A stretch of 64,000 nt of DNA. Origin: Paenalicyclobacillus mengziensis. Its GTDB lineage: Bacteria; Bacillota; Bacilli; Alicyclobacillales; Alicyclobacillaceae. Every line of letters begins with the position of its first letter. Position 1 is the first letter of the stretch. The notes beneath the pieces were generated by a model. The model was not told where the DNA came from, ran no database searches, and saw only the letters and a list, made by a program, of their open reading frames with translations. Shown here in pieces: positions 34,462 to 43,070 of the stretch. The DNA is taken from positions 4,564,001 to 4,628,000 of the forward strand of contig NZ_CP071182.1 in assembly GCF_017298635.1 (NCBI RefSeq), in the 5' to 3' direction. The translations under genes were made by a program, and so were the position numbers.

Positions 34462-34908
34462 ATGAGCAAGAAACAACATCTGAAACCAAGCGGCAAAGTA
34501 CGATTGACAGCCGCAAAACGCCAGCAAGTCATGCGGCTTCTTGAAAACCCGGAGATACGCCATGCCATTACGGGCGGAAGAAATGACGTTGACGCCGAAG
34601 AATGCTTCCTCCCACTACTGCTCTTATTCGGTCTCTGGGGTGGAACACGGGCAGCAAGGAGAGGATTTGCCGGCCGTGGACTCGGTAGTGGTCTTGGCTT
34701 TGGAGGCCGCGGCTTTGGAGGCCGCGGTTTTGGAGGACTTGGCGGCGGGTACGGGGGCGGAACTTGGGGCGGCCCTACCGGAGGACTTTATGGGGCCGGT
34801 CCAATGCAAAGAGGCAGCATGGGTAACTTTGGTGGATACGGCGGTTACAGTCCATACGGAGGTTTTGGTACAGGAGGCTTTGGTGGCGGGTTCCCCTTCA
34901 TGTTTTAG
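34462..34908 (+). CDS. Glycine-rich repeat protein
   Basis: 148 aa from ATG, eight bases after AAGGAG. The first 60 residues are a charged helix-forming part (KVRLTAAKRQQVMRLLENPE). A short hydrophobic patch follows (FLPLLLLFGLWGG), then a low-complexity tail built of GFGGRGFGG, GYGGG and YGGYSPYGG repeats. No signal peptide is seen. Similar Gly/Tyr/Phe-rich tails occur in spore-coat or inclusion-type proteins. The opposite-strand neighbour is a small sporulation-like membrane protein sharing the terminator between them, which makes a spore role conceivable but unproven. Confidence 0.7.
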   Translation: MSKKQHLKPSGKVRLTAAKRQQVMRLLENPEIRHAITGGRNDVDAEECFLPLLLLFGLWGGTRAARRGFAGRGLGSGLGFGGRGFGGRGFGGLGGGYGGGTWGGPTGGLYGAGPMQRGSMGNFGGYGGYSPYGGFGTGGFGGGFPFMF

Positions 34909-34954
34909 GGAAAGAGGTCATGATATTTACGGGACATGTCCGATAAAGACGGAC

Positions 34955-34985
34955 AGCAGGGCGGAGGATATCCCCCCGCCCTGCT
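34955..34985. terminator. Bidirectional terminator
   Basis: Perfect 10-bp stem AGCAGGGCGG/CCGCCCTGCT followed by AATGTTTT on the plus strand and by a T-containing stretch on the minus strand. It serves the glycine-rich gene and the convergent 41-aa gene. Confidence 0.75.
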
Positions 34986-35011
34986 AATGTTTTCGCGCTG
35001 CGCTCGAGCAA

Positions 35012-35137
35012 CTACGGTGCGACGGGCGTAGTCGTGCATGTCGTTGTGGTGTAGCCCGGGACGAGCAGGAAGAACAGCACGAAGATGATCAGAAAGACGA
35101 CCGCCCAACGCGTGTAACCGCCAAAAACTCCGTACAT
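35012..35137 (-). CDS. Small single-helix membrane protein, YjcZ/sporulation-like (41 aa)
   Basis: ATG at 35137 preceded by AAGGAGT. The start MYGVFGGYTRWAVVFLIIF leads into one strongly hydrophobic helix (about 11-27) and a Thr-rich tail with one Cys. The glycine/tyrosine N terminus before a single helix resembles YjcZ-type small sporulation proteins of Bacillales. It is convergent with the glycine-rich protein gene. Confidence 0.6.
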   Translation of the reverse strand: MYGVFGGYTRWAVVFLIIFVLFFLLVPGYTTTTCTTTPVAP

Positions 35138-35335
35138 GGAATACTCACTCCTTCTGTGTTCTTCGGTGCGCCCTGCACCGTTTACACCCTATATAGATGC
35201 AAAGGGACCGCCAAACGGCCATAGATAGATGTCCCGAATTTTAGGAGGTGAACTAATTTAGGCTAGTTTTGGCTCGTCACATTCCCCTTTTCGGAAAAAA
35301 CTCTCTGCTATCTGACCTGTTAAACACACGTAAGA

Positions 35336-35363
35336 TTCAAAAATTCGTTAGATGATGTATGAT
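35336..35363 (+). promoter_or_regulatory. Candidate sigma-A promoter of DUF2520-panB-panC
   Basis: TTCAAA, 16 bp, TATGAT, ending about 38 bp before the DUF2520 start. Good -10 and weak -35. Confidence 0.4.
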
Positions 35364-35401
35364 AAATTTGCGTGCACAAACCTTGTACTGGAGGTGCCTC
35401 C

Positions 35402-36286
35402 ATGCTCCGCGTGATTTTCGTCGGATGCGGACGGGTCGGTACAACACTGGCCATGACCCTCGTGACACTTGGACACGATGTCCTCTGCGGTCTAACACCA
35501 AGACCTAATTCACCTTCTGCAGGCCAGTTTAAGAGGGCCACCGGCACAGACGTGTTCCTGCTCACCTCCGATGAAGCAATCCGCCAAACAGAGCATGCTG
35601 ACGTAATCTTCATCACCACGCCCGACAAGGCTGTGACAGAAACTGCACAGACCCTCTGTGACCTTGGGATGGTGCATGCTGGTCAGACGGTCATCCACAC
35701 GTCCGGGTCCCTTGGAAGTGACGCCCTGTTCCCTGTCAAGGCCCAAGACGCGCTGACCTTGAGCCTGCATCCGCTGCAGACCATTGCTTCTGCAACTGCA
35801 GGGAGAGCTACCTTGGATGGAATTTACTGCACTCTCGAGGGCGACCCATCGGCGCTTGAAATCGGTATGAGCCTGGTCTACAGTTGGGGCGGTATTCCTG
35901 TCGAGATAAGTCCCTCTCTCAGGCCGCAATACCACGCTGCTGCCGTCTTGGCTTCAAACGCCGTTGTAGCTCTGGCAGCTGTGGCATCAGAGCTATCCGG
36001 GATCCCACAGGGGCTTTCTGCTCTGCTTCCGTTAATGAAGGGAGCCGTGAGAAATCTCGAAACTCTGGGTCTGCCTAGCGCACTGACAGGTCCGATTGAA
36101 CGAGGAGACCTCGCAACCGTACAGGCACACGTAAAAGCATTGGAGCACAACCCCACCGCAAAATCTGTTTACACCGCATTGGGACGTGCGACAGCCGATG
36201 TTGCTGTCGCCAAAGGCACCCTGTCTCCCGCAATGCGGCAGAAGTTCACTGACTTGTTTTCGGACACGGTGAACAAGGAATCCTAA
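35402..36286 (+). CDS. Rossmann-fold DUF2520 reductase-like protein, candidate ketopantoate reductase
   Basis: 294 aa from ATG at 35402 after GGAGGT. The N-terminal Rossmann domain has nucleotide motif VGCGRVG (7-13) and a VIFITTPDKAV strand. The C-terminal all-helical DUF2520 domain starts around RPQYHAAAVLASN. This is the architecture of the alternative ketopantoate reductase PanG family. The gene stands 22 bp before panB and panC, leaving exactly the NADPH-dependent reduction step between them to be filled. That role is inference, since a separate PanE-like gene is present at 53475. Confidence 0.8.
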   Translation: MLRVIFVGCGRVGTTLAMTLVTLGHDVLCGLTPRPNSPSAGQFKRATGTDVFLLTSDEAIRQTEHADVIFITTPDKAVTETAQTLCDLGMVHAGQTVIHTSGSLGSDALFPVKAQDALTLSLHPLQTIASATAGRATLDGIYCTLEGDPSALEIGMSLVYSWGGIPVEISPSLRPQYHAAAVLASNAVVALAAVASELSGIPQGLSALLPLMKGAVRNLETLGLPSALTGPIERGDLATVQAHVKALEHNPTAKSVYTALGRATADVAVAKGTLSPAMRQKFTDLFSDTVNKES

Positions 36287-36308
36287 TTTTCTTGGGGGGT
36301 ATGTCAAA

Positions 36309-37157
36309 ATGGCAAACATAACCGTAAAGACGTTGCTGAAGATGAAGGAGCGGGGCGAGCGGATCGCGATGATGACCGCCTACGATTACCCAACGGCCAA
36401 ACTGCTCGACGAAGCAGGGCTGCACGTCCTCCTCATTGGGGACTCGCTCGGTATGGTGGTGCAGGGAAACACCACCACAATTCCAGTCACCCTCGACGAC
36501 ATCGTGTATCATACACGGATGGTAAGAAGGGGTGCTGAACACGCACTGATTGTTTCTGACATGCCGTTTCTCACCACACACGGACTCCCCGAAGATGTCC
36601 TTCAAAAGGCAGGACGCCTCATGCAGGAAGGCGGAGCGCATGCCGTCAAAATCGAAGGCGGCAAGGAACTGGCGTCCGTTGTCAGCAGGCTCGTAACTGC
36701 TGGCATTCCCGTCATGGGCCACATCGGTTTAACGCCTCAGTCCGTTCACGCTCTGGGTGGGTTTAGCGTTCAGGGCCGGACAGTCGCATCCGCAAAGCGT
36801 ATGCTGGAAGATGCAGCGGCACTTGAAGAAGCAGGCGCTTTTGCCATCGTACTCGAGATGGTTCCTGCTGAAGTCGCACAGTGGATCTCCTCTAAGCTCC
36901 GCATCCCAACCATTGGTATCGGGGCTGGATCATTTTGCGACGGCCAAGTCCTGGTGTTTCACGACGCGATGGGCTTCACGTCCGGGTACATTCCAAAACA
37001 CAACAAGGCGTACGCGAATTTAGCGGATACAATTGCTGTGGCAGCCCGAGACTATGTCCGTGAAGTCGCAAATGGCTCATTCCCGGGTGAAGCCCAAACT
37101 GTCCACCTAAAACCAGAGGAGTTGGACAAACTTTTCAATTCGGCGAACCGTCACTGA
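36309..37157 (+). CDS. panB: 3-methyl-2-oxobutanoate hydroxymethyltransferase
   Basis: 282 aa, ATG after GGGGGGT. TIM-barrel enzyme with the ligand-binding blocks MMTAYDYPTAKLLDEAG, IGDSLGMVVQG, GGAHAVKIEGG and PVMGHIGLTPQSVHALGGF, and IGIGAG near the C terminus. It adds a hydroxymethyl group from methylene-THF to 2-oxoisovalerate, the first committed pantothenate step. It lies between DUF2520 and panC. Confidence 0.97.
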   Translation: MANITVKTLLKMKERGERIAMMTAYDYPTAKLLDEAGLHVLLIGDSLGMVVQGNTTTIPVTLDDIVYHTRMVRRGAEHALIVSDMPFLTTHGLPEDVLQKAGRLMQEGGAHAVKIEGGKELASVVSRLVTAGIPVMGHIGLTPQSVHALGGFSVQGRTVASAKRMLEDAAALEEAGAFAIVLEMVPAEVAQWISSKLRIPTIGIGAGSFCDGQVLVFHDAMGFTSGYIPKHNKAYANLADTIAVAARDYVREVANGSFPGEAQTVHLKPEELDKLFNSANRH

Positions 37158-37219
37158 GCGATAAACAGTCACTGAACGAGGAACATCGGCATACGGGAAG
37201 AAGGAACGGTGACAACGGT

Positions 37220-38089
37220 ATGTATACGATAGAGACGATTGATGAACTGCGCCAATACATTAAAAATGTTCGCCAATCAGGCAAAACAATTGGCTATGTC
37301 GCGACCATGGGTTATCTCCACGAGGGGCATCTGAGCCTTGTTCAGGCGGCCCGGGCGCAAAGCGATATCGTGGTTGTCAGCATCTTTGTAAACCCGCTGC
37401 AATTTGGTCCGAATGAGGACTATGAAGACTATCCGCGAGATTTGAAAAAGGACCAGCAACTCCTTGAAAACAGTGGTTGCGATGTCTTGTTTGCACCGTC
37501 TGTCTCAGAAATGTACCCAAGGGAGATGGCAACATTTGTAGAGCTTCCGGAGCTGTCCAACAAGCTTTGCGGGCGCACCCGCCCCATCCATTTTCGCGGG
37601 GTCGCCACCGTTGTCTGCAAGCTGTTGAACATCGTGCAACCGGATGCGGCCTACTTTGGTCAGAAGGACGGGCAACAGGTCGCTGTCATCCGGCGCATGG
37701 TTGATGACCTCAATCTTCCTGTTCGCATCGTCTCTGTACCGATTGTGAGAGAAGCCGACGGCCTGGCGAAAAGCTCAAGAAATATCTATCTTACAGAAGC
37801 CGAACGTCCGCATGCAACGGTGCTCTATCGAGCCTTGCGTGCTGCTGCAGATGAGATTGTCGCTGGCGACCGATCCGTTGAGGCCATCATCCAAAGGATG
37901 GCTGACACAATCTCGGCTGAACCGGGTGTGAGACTTGATTATGCCGAGATGGTTGACACGGCGACACTGCAAAGGCCTGACACCATTGAAGGGGACCTCA
38001 TGCTGGCTGTGGCCGCATTCATTGGCAGAGCGCGCCTCATCGATAATATCCCGATGCAGGTCGAAGGGAATCGTGTGCGACTGTTGTAG
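37220..38089 (+). CDS. panC: Pantothenate synthetase
   Basis: 289 aa from ATG at 37220; the purine-rich AAGAAGGA is about 14 bases upstream, rather distant. HIGH-type nucleotidyltransferase: YVATMGYLHEGHLSL carries the HxGH motif, followed by VVSIFVNPLQFGPNEDY, FGQKDGQQ and the KMSKS-like AKSSRN. It joins pantoate and beta-alanine with ATP. panD is not adjacent. A strong terminator follows. Confidence 0.97.
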   Translation: MYTIETIDELRQYIKNVRQSGKTIGYVATMGYLHEGHLSLVQAARAQSDIVVVSIFVNPLQFGPNEDYEDYPRDLKKDQQLLENSGCDVLFAPSVSEMYPREMATFVELPELSNKLCGRTRPIHFRGVATVVCKLLNIVQPDAAYFGQKDGQQVAVIRRMVDDLNLPVRIVSVPIVREADGLAKSSRNIYLTEAERPHATVLYRALRAAADEIVAGDRSVEAIIQRMADTISAEPGVRLDYAEMVDTATLQRPDTIEGDLMLAVAAFIGRARLIDNIPMQVEGNRVRLL

Positions 38090-38109
38090 CTGACCGAACA
38101 AATTGCAGC

Positions 38110-38146
38110 GGAAAATGGCAGCCCTCGGAATCGGCTGCCATTTTCC
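38110..38146 (+). terminator. Terminator after panC
   Basis: Perfect 14-bp stem GGAAAATGGCAGCC/GGCTGCCATTTTCC with a 9-nt loop. The T-rich 3' arm supplies part of the U-tract. Confidence 0.75.
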
Positions 38147-38209
38147 ATTGCGATGACTTCGCGAAACATGTATACTCCTTCAGGTAAATCGCGAGGAGGC
38201 AGAAGAACC

Positions 38210-38830
38210 ATGTTGATTGTCGGGATTGCGGGGGGAACCGGATCAGGAAAAACTACAGTGGCCAAAGCGATTGTCGATGCGTTAGGTGAAGACCATGTCG
38301 CCCTCATCTCCCAAGACGCGTATTACAAGGACCATGCCACATTAACCTTTGAAGAACGCAGCCAACTGAACTACGATCACCCCGAATCCTTTGACAACGA
38401 ACTTCTTATCACCCATCTGACCAAACTGCACGACGGCATCGACATTGAAATTCCCGTCTACGATTTTACGACCCATACACGTCGAACCGACACCATCCAC
38501 ATTGCTGCCAAACCTGTGATTGTACTCGAAGGGATTCACGTCCTCGTTGAAGAATCCATTCGGAAATACCTCGACATTAAGGTATTTGTCGACACCGATC
38601 CCGATGTTCGCGTCCTCCGTCGCGTTGTGCGAGACATCGAGGACCGGGGCCGCACCATCGAGTCCATCTATCAGCAATACCTTCGCACGGTCAAACCAAT
38701 GCACGATGCATTTATTGAGCCCTCCAAACGATATGCTGACCTCATCATTCCAGAGGGCGGCGAGAACAAAATCGCCATTAGCTTGCTGACTTCGAGACTC
38801 GCGCATGTGGTCGCGGACGTCATGGCGTAA
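38210..38830 (+). CDS. udk: Uridine kinase
   Basis: 206 aa from ATG at 38210 after GAGGAGG. P-loop kinase with Walker A GIAGGTGSGKTT (4-15), substrate block SQDAYYKDH, YDHPESFD, and lid region DTDPDVRVLRRVVRDIEDRGR quoted here only as VRVLRRVVRDI. It phosphorylates uridine and cytidine with ATP or GTP in pyrimidine salvage. It stands alone between the panC terminator and the convergent Nudix gene. Confidence 0.95.
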   Translation: MLIVGIAGGTGSGKTTVAKAIVDALGEDHVALISQDAYYKDHATLTFEERSQLNYDHPESFDNELLITHLTKLHDGIDIEIPVYDFTTHTRRTDTIHIAAKPVIVLEGIHVLVEESIRKYLDIKVFVDTDPDVRVLRRVVRDIEDRGRTIESIYQQYLRTVKPMHDAFIEPSKRYADLIIPEGGENKIAISLLTSRLAHVVADVMA

Positions 38831-38870
38831 CCTCACGGCATGATGCTGCGATGGACACCTTCGCGTGAGG
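38831..38870. terminator. Weak inverted repeat between convergent genes
   Basis: CCTCACG (38831-38837) pairs with CGTGAGG (38864-38870) across a 26-nt loop between udk and the Nudix gene. Position favours a terminator; the long loop is against it. Confidence 0.3.
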
Positions 38871-38879
38871 TGATGATGC

Positions 38880-39545
38880 CTATCCCTGATTTCGCGTTAC
38901 ATGGTTGCGCGTTACATCGAGGAAGTGCTTCAGTATCCGAGCAGTAAGTCCCCAAATGACCCACCCGTTGAATTGAAAAAAGTATTGCCGTTGTATCGAC
39001 GTACGCCAGGAGTAGTTACGGCCACGCGGCACGAGATGATAGGGAAAATTGTCAGGAAACTCAGGCTTCAGTGTCACTTCGTAGACGTCTGGTTGGTAAT
39101 TGAGTAGTTGTTCATATGGCAGTTGAAAAACTTCTTCCACTTCATCCGGATTTGGGCTCAACTTGACCCCTTCTGCAATGACACCAACAAACGGATACAC
39201 CAGCAGGTTTGAACTCGCCGGAAAAACATCCAACGCGCCAAGTAAGCGAATTGCAGATTCCGAAATTCCAAGTTCCTCCGCGGCTTCACGTATCGCCGTT
39301 TGTGCAGGCCCTACGTCCACTGGCTCAACATGGCCGCCCGGAAAGGATATTTCACCCGGCTGTCGCCGCAATGTCTTCGCTCGGTGTTCAAACAGCACCT
39401 GTAGGTTTCCCCTGTCATCTGCTTGCAGCGTCACGAGCACCGCAGTTTTTCTTGCATCGCCGTACCCTAGGAGCCCAGGTTGCCAATTCGCGAGTGTCTG
39501 TTCGATACTTGATATTCGCTTCAACCAATCACCATCGCTGCTCAA
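38880..39545 (-). CDS. Nudix hydrolase, CoA-pyrophosphatase type
   Basis: 221 aa from TTG at 39545, five bases after GGGGGTG; a TTG at 39572 is possible but has no ribosome site. The Nudix box is complete: G-x5-E-x7-REAAEELGI, starting GGHVEPVD. The preceding RQPGEISFPGG matches the CoA pyrophosphatase (UPF0035) signature, so hydrolysis of CoA to 4'-phosphopantetheine and 3',5'-ADP is the likely activity. The gene follows the PBP gene by 55 bp on the same strand. Confidence 0.88.
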   Translation of the reverse strand: MSSDGDWLKRISSIEQTLANWQPGLLGYGDARKTAVLVTLQADDRGNLQVLFEHRAKTLRRQPGEISFPGGHVEPVDVGPAQTAIREAAEELGISESAIRLLGALDVFPASSNLLVYPFVGVIAEGVKLSPNPDEVEEVFQLPYEQLLNYQPDVYEVTLKPEFPDNFPYHLVPRGRNYSWRTSIQRQYFFQFNGWVIWGLTARILKHFLDVTRNHVTRNQG

Positions 39546-39600
39546 TTCCTCACCCCCGCTGGTTCCCGCCAAGCGTATCTCATCTCACACGCCGTTGCCA

Positions 39601-41694
39601 TCACTTGCTTTGTTCTGGCAGCACGTAGGCCGGAGATGTCTTCCAGGTAGCCGGGATGTCCGTCGTTTCCCACTGGTCTTTCGGAAAAAACTCATGATGT
39701 TCTTTAAAATAAGTGTCCATCATGGCTCTGGCAACCGGCGCTGCAATATCTGCACCGTAACCACCGCCTGGAACCATCACGGCCACAGCGACCTGTGGGT
39801 TATCATATGGCGCGTAGGCAATAAACACGGAGTTGTCGAGGTTGCCGTAAAGCTGGGCAGTACCCGTCTTACCAGCAGCTTTGTACGGGGCACCCTGAAA
39901 AGCGAAGTAGCCTGTTCCATTTGGGTTGTTGATAACCCCGTACATCCCCCTTTGAACAATCTTCATATACTGCGGTTGGATGTGTAAGTCGGCCTGCACT
40001 TTTGTTCCAAACTGCAAGGTAGGTTTGTCTTGCCCTGTCAATTTCTGCTGCATATTCGGTTGATAGATAGCCTTCAACAGGTGTGGCTGCAGGCGAACCC
40101 CGTTGTTCGCAATCGTCGCCACATACTGTGCAAGTTCGAGCGGTGTAAACTGCTGAGCCTGACCGATTCCGGCAAAAGCAAGGTCCACTGGGGTTCCACT
40201 GTTGTTGTACTTTCCGGTCTTTTGTATGGACTGCAAAGCCCCGTCCAAGTCGTAAGGAACCTTGGAGTAATTCTTGTCGATGAGAAATAGACCGGGATTC
40301 TCATGGGGGAGGTCAATCCCCGTCATTGCTCCTAGACCAAACTTCCGTTCTCCATCGTAGAGCGCATTTAACCCTTTGATGAAGTCACTGTGTAACCACG
40401 TCAGGTATCCCACACCCGTAGGCTGGCCGCCTCCGTTTGATTCGTTGCTGCCAAACCATCGGCCAAGTTCGAGGCCTACGTTGTAAAAGAACGAGTCACA
40501 GGATACCGTGATGGCATAACTAGGCGTTACAATCCCATGACTCCCGTCATCATGAATCGGTGACGTCCCAATTTTTGTAACATAATGGTCCATAAACTGC
40601 GTTTGCGGTGTAACGATTCCGTTTTGCAGGGCCGTAATGAGATTGGCAGGTTTAACCGTCGATCCCGGTGGCTCCGGCCCGCGGATGACAGTATTGTACT
40701 GAACAAACGGCTTGCTTAAGTAACCCTGATGGGTGGACAAGCCAGAAGGAAACCAGTTTGGATCGAGGTACGGGTAGCTTACCATCGCAAGCACGCCTCC
40801 CGTCTTCACATCAAGCATAACTGCAGAGGCGTTTTTAATGGTGGCTGTGTTCTTTGACTTTTCGATCTCGTTGACAATAAAATTCTGTGTGAAAGCCTGG
40901 AGATGGCCGTCCAGAGTTAACTGGAGGTACTTTCCTGGTGTGGGCGGTGGGTCGAATCCGAGCTTTTTGATTGGCGTGCCACTTGCATTAATCTGGACCA
41001 CCTGGTCTCCAATCGAGCCCTGCAACAACGACTCGTACTGCTCCTCGATACCGTCCTCTCCAACCTTTTGATTCGGCTGGTATCCTAATTTTTGATACTT
41101 TGCCTCCGTCTCCGGTGTGATGGCACCAACGAACCCGAGAACCTTGCCAGCCAAGTCACCTTCGGGATATGTACGTTGTGAATCCAAAACGACGCTGACG
41201 CCTGGAAGGGAATGCTGGTTTTCAACAACAAAGGAGACCTGCTGGTCCGTGACGTTTTTAAACAGTAGAGCCGACGCCACCTGCTTGGCACTCTGCATCT
41301 GTTGATAAAGCTTTGCCTGGTCAACCTGAAACGCCGAAGCCAAAATTCGTGACATCGCTTGGTAGTCCTGCGTTCCATGCGGAATTTGCGTCAAATAGAT
41401 GCTGTACGAGGGCTTGTCGTAAGCGAGCAGGTCCCCATTGGTATCATAAATGTATCCGCGGGCAGGCAAAACGGGGACGCGACTGAGTGAAGTCGTCGTT
41501 GCCTGGTTGCGGAAGTAATCACCTTTTGCAATCTGCAGATAACCCATTCGAAGGATGAGCGACGCAAGGGACACGAAAATCAGTCCGTAGACAACGTTCA
41601 CACGTGCTAGATGCGAGCGCTTTTCCTGATGAAAAATTCGTCCTTCAGCCGGAGTGGCTGGGCGGGAACGCCGCCTACGCCGCTTTTTCCACAT
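39601..41694 (-). CDS. Class B penicillin-binding protein, PBP2 (MrdA/PbpA) type
   Basis: 697 aa, ATG seven bases after GGGGGGAGG. A basic cytoplasmic tail is followed by one transmembrane helix (about 32-52), a dimerisation/pedestal domain beginning at LSRVPVLPARGYIYD, and the transpeptidase domain. The active-site serine is in PPGSTVKP (SxxK). SCD is the second motif, as in the PBP2 subgroup, and KTGTAQ is the third. It cross-links peptidoglycan during lateral growth or sporulation. Sortase and SGNH genes lie upstream on the same strand. Confidence 0.94.
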   Translation of the reverse strand: MWKKRRRRRSRPATPAEGRIFHQEKRSHLARVNVVYGLIFVSLASLILRMGYLQIAKGDYFRNQATTTSLSRVPVLPARGYIYDTNGDLLAYDKPSYSIYLTQIPHGTQDYQAMSRILASAFQVDQAKLYQQMQSAKQVASALLFKNVTDQQVSFVVENQHSLPGVSVVLDSQRTYPEGDLAGKVLGFVGAITPETEAKYQKLGYQPNQKVGEDGIEEQYESLLQGSIGDQVVQINASGTPIKKLGFDPPPTPGKYLQLTLDGHLQAFTQNFIVNEIEKSKNTATIKNASAVMLDVKTGGVLAMVSYPYLDPNWFPSGLSTHQGYLSKPFVQYNTVIRGPEPPGSTVKPANLITALQNGIVTPQTQFMDHYVTKIGTSPIHDDGSHGIVTPSYAITVSCDSFFYNVGLELGRWFGSNESNGGGQPTGVGYLTWLHSDFIKGLNALYDGERKFGLGAMTGIDLPHENPGLFLIDKNYSKVPYDLDGALQSIQKTGKYNNSGTPVDLAFAGIGQAQQFTPLELAQYVATIANNGVRLQPHLLKAIYQPNMQQKLTGQDKPTLQFGTKVQADLHIQPQYMKIVQRGMYGVINNPNGTGYFAFQGAPYKAAGKTGTAQLYGNLDNSVFIAYAPYDNPQVAVAVMVPGGGYGADIAAPVARAMMDTYFKEHHEFFPKDQWETTDIPATWKTSPAYVLPEQSK

Positions 41695-41825
41695 GACTCA
41701 CGCCTCCCCCCGTCTGAGTATTCGCATCACACGAGGCCTATCATACCACTTCAGGCTGGACATCCACACAGGTTGGGCATCGACGCACGGTGCTCAGTGG
41801 GCATCCACTCACGGTCTTTCGATGC

Positions 41826-43067
41826 TCAAGGAGTTTTGAGTTGTGAATCAAACGATACGTTCGTGAGCTGAATCCAAATGGTGGAACCTGTCTGACTAGG
41901 TTCGGCAGTTGGTTGTGCTGTGAAGTGACAAAGCACAGACACACCCTTGATGCGCATTGTCGTTTCAGCCCTGATACTTTGAATTCTGTCTCCTTTACCG
42001 ATTTTCACTTGGAAAGACAGTGGTTGCAGAAACGTGACACTGGACAACGGGACCCCAAACAAGGGATCGTCTTTTTGCCCTGCCCTCGCACCAGCGGGAT
42101 AAAGGCTGTCTAAATCAGCGGTCCTCTTGAGCGAAGCCGCGTGGAGATAAGCCTCAAATAACTGGACCATCGTGTTTGTCACTTCAAGGGGTACGGCACT
42201 CTGTGTGAAAGCGGTCGATGGGTGACCGTTGTATTGAATGGTACCTAGAGGCAGTGAGTTTTGGTGTAGCAGTAGTCCTTCAGCTGCCATGTCTGACGGA
42301 ACCTTTGCACGAATTTGGGTCTGACCTTCTGAATGGGTGAGATAGGCGGCACCCCCAGCGATACCACCTGCCGATGAAGCGACTTGTGTCGCTCCCGTAG
42401 CCGGTGAAACACTCGTCAGTTTGGCAAAGATGAGATAACGCTCTGGTGTGAGATAGAGCGCATCAAGTGGGTAACACGATTCTAGAACCAAAATTGATGC
42501 AGCACTGTTGGCTAAAGAAACTCCCGTGTGAACCACTTCATGGTTCGTCACCACGTAGTGATAAACCCCGCCCTTCAAAAGCACTGAAATTGCGTCTCCA
42601 GTTTGTAGCTGGTTAATGTGACGGAACCATGTCGCGTTGTGTGCGGCAAGGACTGCGAGACCTGGTTGTCCAGGCATCGAACTACTCCCTAAATGACCGA
42701 TGGCGACGTTCAGGACGGTATCATTTGTACCTTCGACGACCGGGGCTTTGAGATGCAGACGAGGAATTTCGAGCAACCCGAACAAGGAATGACCCCCAGG
42801 TAGAGCGAGCGGTATCGTGCTCACCATCTGAGGAGGGGTGACCGGAGCTGAAGCAGCACCTGCTTGGTTGTCTGTCTTAGCACCAAATTGCTTTCTGGTG
42901 ACTTGGTTTTCCGCATTATGGTTGGTGACGAATGCAGATGCAACCCGAGTCAGATGCTGCCCAACGAAGTAACTTCGCAGGTAGAAGAAGGGGATGCGGA
43001 CTCCTGCCGCAACCCCTGCTACGATGAGTGTTACACCAGCCCCCAGTAACAGCTTACGTCTATCCAC
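41826..43067 (-). CDS. Sortase with long C-terminal extension
   Basis: 413 aa from GTG after AGAGG. An N-terminal transmembrane helix (about 7-28) is followed by a linker and a sortase barrel (about 95-220) with catalytic H143 in LAAHNATW, C198 in LVLESCYP and R210 in TPERY, which fits the class D/E group. A typical sortase ends near residue 220; here about 190 further residues of unknown fold follow, beginning VSPATGATQVASS. The gene starts 3 bp after the SGNH hydrolase gene, whose C terminus is a sorting signal, so it is probably that protein's dedicated anchoring enzyme. Confidence 0.9.
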   Translation of the reverse strand: MDRRKLLLGAGVTLIVAGVAAGVRIPFFYLRSYFVGQHLTRVASAFVTNHNAENQVTRKQFGAKTDNQAGAASAPVTPPQMVSTIPLALPGGHSLFGLLEIPRLHLKAPVVEGTNDTVLNVAIGHLGSSSMPGQPGLAVLAAHNATWFRHINQLQTGDAISVLLKGGVYHYVVTNHEVVHTGVSLANSAASILVLESCYPLDALYLTPERYLIFAKLTSVSPATGATQVASSAGGIAGGAAYLTHSEGQTQIRAKVPSDMAAEGLLLHQNSLPLGTIQYNGHPSTAFTQSAVPLEVTNTMVQLFEAYLHAASLKRTADLDSLYPAGARAGQKDDPLFGVPLSSVTFLQPLSFQVKIGKGDRIQSIRAETTMRIKGVSVLCHFTAQPTAEPSQTGSTIWIQLTNVSFDSQLKTP

Positions 43068-43070
43068 CGT

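Noticed and set aside
34541..34987. 148-codon Ala/Glu-rich frame over the glycine-rich gene
   Set aside because: It is the shifted-frame reading of glycine codon repeats; the other frame has the ribosome site.
35232..35270. Gene start after AGGAGGTGAACTAATT near 35240
   Set aside because: A good-looking ribosome site, but it is followed by in-frame stops with no start codon.
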